Shown: positions 50,532 through 58,317 of the stretch, piece by piece
Position numbering within the stretch: the first letter of the stretch is position 1
How the letters are laid out: each line of letters begins with the position of its first letter
Assembly (NCBI GenBank): GCA_002706335.1
Contig: PAKZ01000024.1
Coordinates: forward strand, 186,001 to 250,000
Direction: 5' to 3'
Origin: Ahrensia sp.
GTDB taxonomy: Bacteria > Pseudomonadota > Alphaproteobacteria > Rhizobiales > Rhizobiaceae
Length of the DNA: 64,000 bases
The notes under the pieces: model-generated
The model's database searches: none
What the model was told of the DNA's origin: nothing
What the model saw: the letters and a program-made list of their open reading frames with translations, nothing else
Translations under genes and position numbers: made by a program

Positions 50532-50548
50532 GTGTACCCGGGGTACAC
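50532..50548. promoter_or_regulatory. Perfect 17-bp palindrome GTGTACCC-G-GGGTACAC
   Basis: It lies about 130 bp upstream of the -24/-12 promoter and 90 bp from the TetR start. The distance suits an enhancer site for a σ54 activator, though the sequence is not a clear NtrC site. It could also be a second repressor site. Confidence 0.55.
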
Positions 50549-50643
50549 CGCCCTTCATTTTCTGACGCTTTTTCAAGCAGCGCCTTATCTTTGTGCATTG
50601 CGAAATGACCGGATTTTCGGGCTTTCCGGGAAAAATCCATAGG

Positions 50644-50713
50644 AAACAGACCGTTATGTTTCTGACTCGGTTTGGCACGCTTCCTGCTTACAGGGAAACA
50701 GAACGGTATGTTG
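50644..50713. promoter_or_regulatory. Two TetR-operator-like sites AACAnAnCGnTnTGTT flanking the σ54 promoter
   Basis: AAACAGACCGTTATGTTT (50644-50661) ends just before the -24 element, and AAACAGAACGGTATGTTG (50696-50713) covers the expected transcription start. Both fit one imperfect palindrome of 18 bp, 52 bp apart. A half-copy (AACAGAACG) lies at 50461, next to the TetR start. Position suggests repression by the TetR protein. Confidence 0.6.
50673..50688 (+). promoter_or_regulatory. σ54 (-24/-12) promoter of the cyanase-containing operon
   Basis: TGGCAC-GCTTC-CTGCT has GG and GC exactly 12 bp apart and one mismatch (C for the first T of the -12 box). Transcription would begin near 50698. 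That leaves about 30 nt before the TTG start at 50729 and its AGGAG. Confidence 0.7.
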
Positions 50714-50728
50714 CATAGGAGAAATACC

Positions 50729-51568
50729 TTGAAGGGTGCGCATCTCGCTGTCGAAAAAATCTGCCACACCTACAGGCGCGGCCGGCAGCAAGCTCTTTCG
50801 GATATCGATCTTGAGGTGAAACCGGGCGAGGCGCTAGCGCTTGTTGGCCGGTCCGGTTGCGGCAAGTCGACGCTTTTGCACATCATGTCGGGCCTGCTCG
50901 CGCCGACTTCGGGCAAGGTTTTCATCGACGGCGCGCGCGTGGAGGCGCCATCGCCACGCTGGGTGGTGATGTTCCAGCAGCCGTCGCTTTATCCCTGGAT
51001 GACGGTTGCCCAGAATGTGGCGCTTGGCCTGCGCTTCACCGGGCGCGCGAACGAGATCGCGAGCCGCGTTCCCGAAATGCTCAAGCTGGTCGAACTGTCC
51101 GACTACGCCAATCGCAATGTGCAGGATCTGTCGGGCGGGCAACAGCAGCGTGTGGCACTGGCCCGTTCGCTGGCGCCGAGCCCGGAAATCCTGTTCCTCG
51201 ATGAGCCGTTTTCAGCGCTCGACGCCTTTACGCGCGGGAGCTTGCAGCGCGATGTCCGCCGCATCGCCAAAGATCTCGGCATCACGCTGGTTCTTGTCAC
51301 CCATGACCTGCCCGAGGCGGTGACCATGGTCGAGCGCGCCGTGGTGCTCGCCGCCAACCCCGGCCGCATCAGCGAGATCGTTCCGATCGACCTGGAAAAT
51401 CGCGATGATTTGCGGACGCCGGAATATGCCAAGGCGCGCAGCCGTCTTGCCGCCGCCTACGAGAATGCCGCCGGCCGTGGCCTGCGGCCGACCGCCGAAC
51501 CGGCTCCAACACTTCGCTCAATCGGTGACAGGCAGACCCAAACCTCCGCTGTGCCCGCGGCCCGTTGA
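50729..51568 (+). CDS. Nitrate/sulfonate/taurine-type ABC transporter ATPase
   Basis: This 279-aa ATPase (SsuB/TauB/NrtD-like) has Walker A GRSGCGKST, LSGGQQQRVALARSL, ILFLDEPFSALD and the switch His of VTHDLPEA. I chose the TTG at 50729 (AGGAG 7 bp upstream); an ATG at 50708 would leave only about 10 nt of leader after the predicted σ54 start site. It heads the cyanase-containing operon. Confidence 0.88.
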   Translation: MKGAHLAVEKICHTYRRGRQQALSDIDLEVKPGEALALVGRSGCGKSTLLHIMSGLLAPTSGKVFIDGARVEAPSPRWVVMFQQPSLYPWMTVAQNVALGLRFTGRANEIASRVPEMLKLVELSDYANRNVQDLSGGQQQRVALARSLAPSPEILFLDEPFSALDAFTRGSLQRDVRRIAKDLGITLVLVTHDLPEAVTMVERAVVLAANPGRISEIVPIDLENRDDLRTPEYAKARSRLAAAYENAAGRGLRPTAEPAPTLRSIGDRQTQTSAVPAAR

Positions 51569-51596
51569 TCTTACTCCAGCACGGAAAGGATACCCC

Positions 51597-52859
51597 ATGA
51601 CTGACAAATCCAGGAAAGACGGCAAGACCACGGATTGGGATGACGAGTATTTCCCGACCGATTTCACCCGCCGCCAGACGCTCGACATGTTCGCTGCCGG
51701 AGGTTTGATGGCGGCTCTCGGTCCGTTGATCGGAGCCATGAGCTCGCCGGCCTTCGCCGCCGCCTCCGACGAGGTGGTGCGCACCGGATATCTGCCGATC
51801 ACGGACGCCACGGCGCTGCTCGTCGCCCACGGCATGAACTTCTTCGAGGACGAAGGCCTGAAGACCGAGCGCCCGACGCTGATCCGTGGCTGGTCGCCGC
51901 TGGTCGAGGGCTTCGTCGCCGGCAAGTTCAACCTGGTGCCCTTCCTCAAGCCGATCCCGGTCTGGATGCGTTACAACAACAATATCCCGGTCAAGCTGAT
52001 GGCCTGGGCGCACACCAACGGCTCGGGTCTCGTCGTCGGCGGTCACACCGACATCCATGATTTCAGCCAGCTCGGCGGCAAGCAGGTCGCGGTGCCGTTC
52101 TGGTACTCGATGCACAACATCGTTCTGCAATATGCACTGCGCAAATCCGGCGTTAAGGCGGTCATCAAGGGCGAGGGCGAAGCGCTCGCCGCCGACGAGT
52201 GCAATCTGCAGATCCTGCCGCCGCCGGAAATGCCCGCCGCGCTCGCCTCGAAGAAGATCGACGCCTACATCGTAGCGGAGCCGTTCAATGCGCTGGGCGA
52301 GATCAAGGCCGGCGCACGCATGCTGCGCTTCACCGGCGACATCTGGAAGAACCATCCGTGCTGCGTGATCTGCATGCATGAGCAGGCCACGACCGAAAAG
52401 CAGGAATGGACCCAGAAGGTCATGAATGCGGTCGTCCGCGCGCAGATCTATGCTTCGCAGAACAAGAAGGAGGCCGCCCGGCTGATGTCGAAGGACGGAG
52501 AGGGCTTCCTGCCGATGCCGGCCGAGGTCGTCGAACGGGCGATGACGCTCTACACGGACGAGGCCTCCTACACGGAAAGCGGTGCGATCAAGCACGCCGC
52601 GGAATGGGGCAATGGCCGCATCGACTTCCAGCCCTGGCCCTATCCGTCGGCCACCAAGCTGATCGTCGAGGAGATGAACAAGACCGTGGTCGGCGGTGAC
52701 ACGACCTTCCTCGACAATCTGGACCCGCAATTCGTGGCCGACGATCTTGTCAACTACGACTTCGTCAGAAACGCACTCGAGAAATATCCCGAATGGAAGA
52801 ACGACCCGTCCGTCAATCCGGGCGATCCGTTCAACCGCGAAGAGGTTCTCGCGCTGTGA
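51597..52859 (+). CDS. Nitrate/sulfonate/cyanate-type ABC transporter binding protein
   Basis: This 420-aa binding protein (NrtA/SsuA/CynA class, NMT1-like) has a twin-arginine-like signal (FTRRQTLDMFAAGGLMAALGPLIG... AFAAAS). Stretches RTGYLPITDATALLVAHGMNFFEDEGL and GWSPLVEGFVAGKFNLVPFLKPIP resemble the nitrate/cyanate branch more than SsuA. KGYPMTDK-type ATG at 51597 has AAAGGA upstream. With cyanase in the operon, a small N-bearing anion is a plausible ligand. Confidence 0.9.
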   Translation: MTDKSRKDGKTTDWDDEYFPTDFTRRQTLDMFAAGGLMAALGPLIGAMSSPAFAAASDEVVRTGYLPITDATALLVAHGMNFFEDEGLKTERPTLIRGWSPLVEGFVAGKFNLVPFLKPIPVWMRYNNNIPVKLMAWAHTNGSGLVVGGHTDIHDFSQLGGKQVAVPFWYSMHNIVLQYALRKSGVKAVIKGEGEALAADECNLQILPPPEMPAALASKKIDAYIVAEPFNALGEIKAGARMLRFTGDIWKNHPCCVICMHEQATTEKQEWTQKVMNAVVRAQIYASQNKKEAARLMSKDGEGFLPMPAEVVERAMTLYTDEASYTESGAIKHAAEWGNGRIDFQPWPYPSATKLIVEEMNKTVVGGDTTFLDNLDPQFVADDLVNYDFVRNALEKYPEWKNDPSVNPGDPFNREEVLAL

Positions 52860-53695
52860 GCAGCACGGACATCATAGCCGATCCGGCCGACATGGCGGCC
52901 GGATCTGATCCCGACAGGACCGGCCGGTTGAAGGCGGCGCGGAGCCTCGGCTTCGCGATCCTCGGCATGGCGCTGCTGCTGGCAGCCTGGTGGGTCGGCG
53001 GTTACGCGGTTCAGAACAATCCGGCGACGACGGCGTTTGCCGATTTTGCACCGGAGCCGGCACTGACCCGTCTTGGCGAGATGCTGTCCTCGGGCGAGGC
53101 GATGCAGATGACGGTGCCAAGCCTGCAGCGCGTGCTGCAGGGAATGGTCATCGCCATCGCGATCGGCGTGCCTGTCGGCATCCTTGTCGGACGCTTCCAG
53201 GTGCTGCGCGAGGTCACCAACATTCCGTTCCAGTTCCTGCGGATGATCTCGCCGCTGTCCTGGATGCCGATCGCGGTGATGGCTTTTGCGACATGGGACG
53301 GGGCCATCGTGTTCCTGATCGCGGTCGCAGCCGTCTGGCCGATCCTGTTCTCGACGGCGGCCGGGCTGCGCCGGGTCGATCCGTCCTGGTTCAAGGTCGC
53401 CCGCAATCTCGGCGCGCGGCCCTGGCACATGCTGTTCGTCATCATCCTTCCGGCGATCAGCCAGGACATCCTGACCGGTATCCGCCTGGCGCTCGGCGTC
53501 GCGTGGATCGTGCTGGTGCCCGCCGAATATCTCGGCGTCACCTCCGGCCTCGGCTACTCGATCAACGATGCCCGCGACACGCTCGAATACGACCGCCTCG
53601 CCGCCACGGTCGTGATCATCGGCGTCATCGGCTTCCTGCTCGATTTCGCCTGCCAGCAGGCGATCTCGAAACTCAGTTGGCACCGCGAAGACTGA
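52856..53695 (+). CDS. Nitrate/sulfonate/taurine-type ABC transporter permease
   Basis: This 279-aa permease has about six spans and the loop FKVARNLGARPWHMLFVIILPAISQDILTGIRLALGVAWIVLV, typical of SsuC/TauC/NrtB. The GTG start at 52856 overlaps the binding-protein stop (GTGA). It is a homodimeric permease, as usual in this class. Confidence 0.92.
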   Translation: MSSTDIIADPADMAAGSDPDRTGRLKAARSLGFAILGMALLLAAWWVGGYAVQNNPATTAFADFAPEPALTRLGEMLSSGEAMQMTVPSLQRVLQGMVIAIAIGVPVGILVGRFQVLREVTNIPFQFLRMISPLSWMPIAVMAFATWDGAIVFLIAVAAVWPILFSTAAGLRRVDPSWFKVARNLGARPWHMLFVIILPAISQDILTGIRLALGVAWIVLVPAEYLGVTSGLGYSINDARDTLEYDRLAATVVIIGVIGFLLDFACQQAISKLSWHRED

Positions 53696-53741
53696 AGCGG
53701 GCCGATTTCCAACCCACACGGACAAGAAGAGGAGAATCCAA

Positions 53742-54281
53742 ATGTCCAGCCAACCTGCAACCGCCCTGACGGGCTGCCTCGCACCGATCGACAAGACCGG
53801 CCTCGACAGCCTGATCGAAAAGGGCAAGGCCGATCCGAAGGCCGTCAAGACGCTGAAGTGCAAGACCGTCGCGGAAGGCCGCTTCCGCCACGCCAACTAC
53901 ATCCGCGACCTGGCGCCCTACATCGTCGACGAGCCGCCGGGCCTCTTGGGCGACGACACTGCGCCGAACCCCTCCGAGGCCTCGCTGGCCGCGCTCGGGT
54001 CCTGCGTCGCCGTCGGCCTGCATGCCAATGCGATCCATCGCGGCATCACCATCAACTCGCTCGAGGTCGAACTCGAAGGTGATCTCAACATCACCGCCGT
54101 CTGGGGCACGGGCGACGTTTCCGAGAAGCCTGTCGGCTTCACCGATGTGCGCATCATCGTCCACATGGATGCCGACGCGCCGCAGGAGACCATCGACGAG
54201 CTGATCGCGCACGTCACCCAGTGGTCGCCGGTGTTCAACACCTTCTCGCGGCCGGTGAACATGGTCGCTCAATCCGCTTGA
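53742..54281 (+). CDS. OsmC-family protein
   Basis: This 179-aa OsmC-like protein carries the conserved PNPSEASLAALGSCVAVGLHANA (Cys88). The other peroxidatic Cys of classical OsmC/Ohr is not evident in its usual place, so simple peroxidase activity is doubtful; it may handle a sulfur species or thiol adduct instead. AGAGGAGA lies before the ATG. Confidence 0.85.
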   Translation: MSSQPATALTGCLAPIDKTGLDSLIEKGKADPKAVKTLKCKTVAEGRFRHANYIRDLAPYIVDEPPGLLGDDTAPNPSEASLAALGSCVAVGLHANAIHRGITINSLEVELEGDLNITAVWGTGDVSEKPVGFTDVRIIVHMDADAPQETIDELIAHVTQWSPVFNTFSRPVNMVAQSA

Positions 54282-54288
54282 GCCTTTC

Positions 54289-54318
54289 GGCCGCGCCTTT
54301 CTCGCGAGGGGCGCGGCC
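54289..54318 (+). terminator. Attenuator hairpin after the OsmC-family gene
   Basis: GGCCGCGCC (54289-54297) and GGCGCGGCC (54310-54318) form a perfect 9-bp stem with a 12-nt loop, followed by TTTG. It probably reduces, but does not stop, transcription into the next gene. Confidence 0.6.
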
Positions 54319-54349
54319 TTTGTCCCAATCGTTTGTCCAGGAGACCGAG

Positions 54350-55462
54350 ATGAACATCGTCGCCCAAATCAACACCATCGATTTCGACGAGATCGAGCGT
54401 ATCTCGTCGAGCGATCTCACATCGCTCGCGCGCAAGATCGACGACGAGCGCATTTACCCCGAGGAGATCGTGCGGGCCTATGGCGCCGCCGGTGCGTATG
54501 GGAGCCATGTCGGCGGTCTCGACGGCAATGTCGATCTGACCCATGCGATCACCGCGATGGCGCGGGCGTCGGAAGTCTGTCTTTCGACCGGCTTCTGTGT
54601 GTGGTGCCAGGACACGCTGGCCTGGTACATCGCGTCTTCCGACAATGATTTCCTGAAAGCTGAAGTTCTGCCCAAGGTGGCCAAGGGACAGGCGCTTGGC
54701 GGCACCGGCATGTCCAATCCGATGAAGGCGATGGGCGAGATCGAGCGCATGCGCCTGAAGGGCGAACGCGTCGAGGGCGGCTACAAGGTCAAGGGCGTGC
54801 TGCCCTGGGTCTCGAACCTTGTCGAGGACGGCTATTTCGGCACGATTTTCGATGTCGAAGTGGAGGGCGAGGACAAGCCGAAGCGTGTCATGGCGATCGT
54901 CCATGCGGCCTGGGACGGCATCAGCCTTCGCCTCGACCACGACTTCGTCGCGATGGGCGGCACCGCCACCTGCAACGTGCAGTTCCGCGACGTGTTCGTG
55001 CCCGACGAATATCTGCTCAGCGATCCGGCAGAACCCTTCGTCAAGCGCATCCGCGCCGGCTTCACGCTGCTGCAATGCGGCATGGCGGCCGGCATCATCA
55101 AGAACTGCATCGACCTGATGAAGCAGGTGCAGGGGCCGCTCGGCCACGTCAACAAATATCTGGAAAAGCAGCCGGAGGACATCGAGGCCGAATACGAGGC
55201 GCTCGTGGCCGACGTGCTGGAGATGGCGAAGACGCCCTATGACCCCTCCAATGCCTTCTACAAGCGCGTGCTCCAGGCCCGGCTGAGGGGCGGCGAGCTG
55301 TCGGTCGAGGCGGCGCATTGGGCGCAACTGCATTGCGGTGCGCGCGGCTATGTCAGCCAGGGCGCGGCGCAGCGGCGCCTGCGCGAAGCCTATTTCGTCG
55401 CGATCGTGACGCCGGCCACCAAACATCTGCGCAAGATGATCGCCGAGCTCGACGCGGCCTGA
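54350..55462 (+). CDS. Acyl-CoA-dehydrogenase-fold flavoprotein (possible SfnC/DszC-like monooxygenase)
   Basis: This 370-aa protein has the acyl-CoA dehydrogenase fold (GGTGMSNPMKAMGEIERMRLKGERVEGGYKVKGVLPWVSN; ALRGGEL... CGARGYVSQGAAQRRLREAYFVAIVTPAT). Clusters with transport and sulfur genes often use such proteins as two-component flavin monooxygenases acting on organosulfur compounds rather than acyl-CoA. The catalytic base of acyl-CoA dehydrogenases is not obvious. Its ATG at 54350 follows an upstream GGAGACCGAG. Confidence 0.8.
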   Translation: MNIVAQINTIDFDEIERISSSDLTSLARKIDDERIYPEEIVRAYGAAGAYGSHVGGLDGNVDLTHAITAMARASEVCLSTGFCVWCQDTLAWYIASSDNDFLKAEVLPKVAKGQALGGTGMSNPMKAMGEIERMRLKGERVEGGYKVKGVLPWVSNLVEDGYFGTIFDVEVEGEDKPKRVMAIVHAAWDGISLRLDHDFVAMGGTATCNVQFRDVFVPDEYLLSDPAEPFVKRIRAGFTLLQCGMAAGIIKNCIDLMKQVQGPLGHVNKYLEKQPEDIEAEYEALVADVLEMAKTPYDPSNAFYKRVLQARLRGGELSVEAAHWAQLHCGARGYVSQGAAQRRLREAYFVAIVTPATKHLRKMIAELDAA

Positions 55463-55501
55463 GTGTTTTGACCCCCGGTGCGAAGGAAAAGGAGCCCGCA
55501 C

Positions 55502-56356
55502 ATGACTGAGACCACGCTTGTAACCCCCAAGGAACTCGCCAGTCTGATGGAAAGCGAGCCTTGCGTCCTGATCGATACGCGCGACGGCGACAGCTACGCC
55601 TCCGGCCATTTGCCGGGCGCGGTGAACATGCATGATATCTTCACCTTCCTCGCCACGTCCTCCGCCGAGGGCGTGCATGAACTGACCGACAAATTCGCGG
55701 ACGAGTTCGGTGCCGCCGGATTGTCGGGTGAAGAAACCGCTGTCATCTACGAGCAATCGATGAACACCGGCTTCGGCCAGTCCTGCCGGGGCTTCTTCCT
55801 GCTGAAATTCCTCGGCTATCCCAAGGTCAAGGTGCTGCATGGCGGCTACCAGGCCTGGACGGCCGAAGGGATGCCCGTTTCCACCGAAGCGGTGACGCCC
55901 GCGCCGAAGACATTCCCGATCACCGACACGGGCCATAATCTCATGCTCGACGTGGCGGACGTGCAGGCGGCGCTCGGCGACGACAAGATCGTCATGCTCG
56001 ACGTGCGCGATGTCGATGAGTGGATTGCCGACTCCTCGTCGCCCTATGGCAAGGACTTCTGCCCGCGCAAGGGCCGCCTTCCGGGCGCCCGGTGGATCGA
56101 GTGGTACCGGATGATGAAGCCGTCGGCGGAAGGTCCGATGATCAAGTCGAAGGACGAGATCCTGGCTGAATGCGCCACGGTCGGCATCAAGGCCGATACG
56201 CCGGTCTACATCTACTGCTTCAAGGGCGCCCGCGCCTCCAACACGTTCCTCGCTCTGAAGGAGGCGGGCATCAAGGATGTCCGCATCTATTTCGGTTCGT
56301 GGAACGAATGGTCGCGTGATCCCTCGCTTCCGATCGAGGAAGGCCTGCCGTTCTGA
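55502..56356 (+). CDS. Two-domain rhodanese-family sulfurtransferase
   Basis: This 284-aa protein has two rhodanese domains. The first (about 1-130) has Ser86 where the active Cys would be (VIYEQSMNTG), so it is probably structural. The second (about 145-284) has the active-site loop YIYCFKGARASNT with Cys239. This is the thiosulfate/3-mercaptopyruvate sulfurtransferase layout. In this operon it may accept sulfur freed from the substrate. ATG at 55502 follows AAAAGGAG. Confidence 0.9.
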   Translation: MTETTLVTPKELASLMESEPCVLIDTRDGDSYASGHLPGAVNMHDIFTFLATSSAEGVHELTDKFADEFGAAGLSGEETAVIYEQSMNTGFGQSCRGFFLLKFLGYPKVKVLHGGYQAWTAEGMPVSTEAVTPAPKTFPITDTGHNLMLDVADVQAALGDDKIVMLDVRDVDEWIADSSSPYGKDFCPRKGRLPGARWIEWYRMMKPSAEGPMIKSKDEILAECATVGIKADTPVYIYCFKGARASNTFLALKEAGIKDVRIYFGSWNEWSRDPSLPIEEGLPF

Positions 56357-56424
56357 CGGCAAGCCGGATCACATCTGCCGCGGGCGGCAAATAACCGCCC
56401 CGGTACGACTGATTGGGAGAGAAG

Positions 56425-57600
56425 ATGAGCGAACCGATTGTCATCGTGGGAGCCGGGCAGGCCGGTATCAAAGCCGCGGAAACGCTGCGGCTGAAGAGCT
56501 ATGAGAGCGACATATTGCTGATCGGCGAGGAGAAATGGCCGCCTTCCCAGCGCCCGCCGCTCTCCAAGGCTTACCTGAAGGGGGAATTGTCGGAGGATCG
56601 ACTGCTTCTCAAGGCTGCCGATTATTACGACAAGGCGAGGGTCGCGCTGACGACCGGTTCGCGCGTCGCGGCGATCGATCCCGTTGGACATCAACTGACC
56701 TTCACCGACGGCAGGACGCAATCCTGGTCGAAATTGCTTCTGACGACCGGCACGCGCGCCCGCACATTGCCGCTGACCGGCGGTGATCTCGAAGGCGTGT
56801 TCTCCCTGCGCGGGATCGACGACACGAAACGGATCGGCCTTGCACTGGAGGCGGCGCAGAGCGTCGCAATCATCGGCGGCGGATATATCGGTATGGAGTT
56901 CGCCGCCGTTGTACGTTCCCTTGGCAAGCAAGTCACCGTCATCGAAGCGCAGGACCGCATCCTGAAACGGTCCGTCGCGCCCGAAATTTCGAGTTTCTTC
57001 CAGGATCTGCATGCCAGCCATGGCGTCCGGCTGGCGCTAGGCGAGGGGGTTAACTGCATCGTCGGCGCCGACCGGGCCGAAGGTGTCGAACTGGCGTCGG
57101 GCGAAATGGTTGCCGCGGACCTCGTGCTGGTGGCCGCAGGTGCCGTGCCGGTGACGGAGCTTGCCGAGGCGGCGGGCATTGCGGTTGAGCGCGGGATCGT
57201 TGTCGACGAAGCCTGCCGGACCAGCGCTCCCGACATCTTTGCCGCGGGCGATTGCACCGTCTTCCCGTCGCGTCGCTACGGCCGGCGGATCGGGCTCGAA
57301 AGCGTCCAGAACGCCTCGGACCAGGGAAAGGCTGCTGCGCTTTCCATGCTTGGCGAGCAGACAATCTACGACCCGGTGCCGTGGTTCTGGTCAGACCAGT
57401 ATGACGTGAAACTGCAGATCGCCGGCTTGTCCGCCGGATACGACCGCACAGAGCTCGTCGGCGAACCGGGCGAGGGGCGCTTCGCACTGCGCTACTTTGC
57501 CGGCGACACGCTTCTCGCCGTCGATGCCGTCAACGATCCGCGCTCCCACATGATGGCGCGCAAGGAAATCGCCGTCCGCGACCATGCCCTGGCCGCCTGA
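56425..57600 (+). CDS. FAD-dependent ferredoxin/rubredoxin reductase-type oxidoreductase
   Basis: This 391-aa reductase has an FAD-binding site IVIVGAGQAGIKAAETLR, an NAD(P) site VAIIGGGYIGMEFAA, the FAAGDCTVFP loop and a C-terminal reductase domain with FWSDQYDVKLQIAG. It resembles ferredoxin reductases of oxygenases. No ferredoxin gene is beside it, so it may deliver electrons to the flavoprotein or act directly. ATG at 56425 follows GGGAGAGAAG. Confidence 0.9.
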   Translation: MSEPIVIVGAGQAGIKAAETLRLKSYESDILLIGEEKWPPSQRPPLSKAYLKGELSEDRLLLKAADYYDKARVALTTGSRVAAIDPVGHQLTFTDGRTQSWSKLLLTTGTRARTLPLTGGDLEGVFSLRGIDDTKRIGLALEAAQSVAIIGGGYIGMEFAAVVRSLGKQVTVIEAQDRILKRSVAPEISSFFQDLHASHGVRLALGEGVNCIVGADRAEGVELASGEMVAADLVLVAAGAVPVTELAEAAGIAVERGIVVDEACRTSAPDIFAAGDCTVFPSRRYGRRIGLESVQNASDQGKAAALSMLGEQTIYDPVPWFWSDQYDVKLQIAGLSAGYDRTELVGEPGEGRFALRYFAGDTLLAVDAVNDPRSHMMARKEIAVRDHALAA

Positions 57601-57645
57601 CGATCCACCCGATGACCAGAATTCGACCGCGAAAGGAGAATGCAG

Positions 57646-58131
57646 ATGAACGTGGTTAGCTCAATGCCGGCTGTGCTGATGTCAAAGGTCGAGATGACCG
57701 AATTGATCATGGCCGCGAAATTCATCCAGAAGAAAAGCTGGAAAGACATCTCGGCGGCTGCCGGCATGTCCGAGGTCTTTGTCGTTTCGGCCTGTCTCGG
57801 CCAGAACTCGCTGCCTGCCGAAGCGGCTGCGAAATTGGCGGGCTTCCTCGATCTCGGCAACCGCGCCAGGGATGTTGAAATCGCCCTGCAACTGCCGCCG
57901 AAGAAAGGCCAGGAAGCCGAAACCGTCTCCAAGGATCCGCTGATCTACCGCTTCCACGAGATCATCTATGTCTATGGCGACACGATCAAGGAACTGATCC
58001 ACGAGGAGTTCGGCGACGGCATCATGAGCGCAATTGATTTCGACCTGAAGATCGACCGGATCGAGAACCCGAAGGGCGACCGCGTCAAGGTGTCGATGAC
58101 CGGCAAGTTCCTGAAATACAATCAGTGGTAA
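57646..58131 (+). CDS. cynS: Cyanase (cyanate hydratase)
   Basis: This 161-aa enzyme converts cyanate and bicarbonate to ammonia and CO2 (via carbamate) and forms a decamer. The catalytic residues Arg102, Glu105 and Ser128 (in DPLIYRFHEIIYVYGDT and GDGIMSAIDFDLKI) match Arg96, Glu99 and Ser122 of the E. coli enzyme with a constant offset of 6. The N-terminal helical part and C-terminal KVSMTGKFLKYNQW are typical. ATG at 57646 lies 7 bp after AGGAG; the ATG at 57640 is too close. No carbonic-anhydrase (cynT) gene is beside it. Confidence 0.95.
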   Translation: MNVVSSMPAVLMSKVEMTELIMAAKFIQKKSWKDISAAAGMSEVFVVSACLGQNSLPAEAAAKLAGFLDLGNRARDVEIALQLPPKKGQEAETVSKDPLIYRFHEIIYVYGDTIKELIHEEFGDGIMSAIDFDLKIDRIENPKGDRVKVSMTGKFLKYNQW

Positions 58132-58138
58132 CACGCCG

Positions 58139-58176
58139 TCCCGGTCCCGGTCCCGGTTCCATCCGCCGTCGGGCGG
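58139..58176. repeat. Tandem TCCCGG x3 and a small hairpin after cynS
   Basis: (TCCCGG)3 lies at 58139-58156, and CCGCC-GTCG-GGCGG at 58163-58176, in the 186-bp gap after cyanase. There is no U-run, so a termination role is uncertain. Confidence 0.35.
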
Positions 58177-58284
58177 GGCTGAGGCCGGGGCCGCATCTCC
58201 TGTCGTTGCGCCCTGCGGTGTACTGACCGCCCGCTAAAGGTCGCCCTCGACGGATCCTCCCGGTTTCGTATAGTCCCATCGCGT

Positions 58285-58296
58285 GGCACATGTGCC
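58285..58296. promoter_or_regulatory. Palindrome GGCACATGTGCC before the SDR gene
   Basis: A perfect 12-bp palindrome lies 22 bp upstream of the SDR start, close to its GGGAGG. It is a candidate operator for the tryptophan operon. It resembles half of a -24 element but lacks a -12 box, so it is not a σ54 promoter. Confidence 0.45.
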
Positions 58297-58317
58297 GAGC
58301 AATCGGGAGGATGATCT

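Noticed and set aside
58284-58299. TGGCACATGTGCCGAG before the SDR, like a -24 element
   Set aside because: Where the -12 GC should be there is GA; it is better read as the palindrome GGCACATGTGCC.
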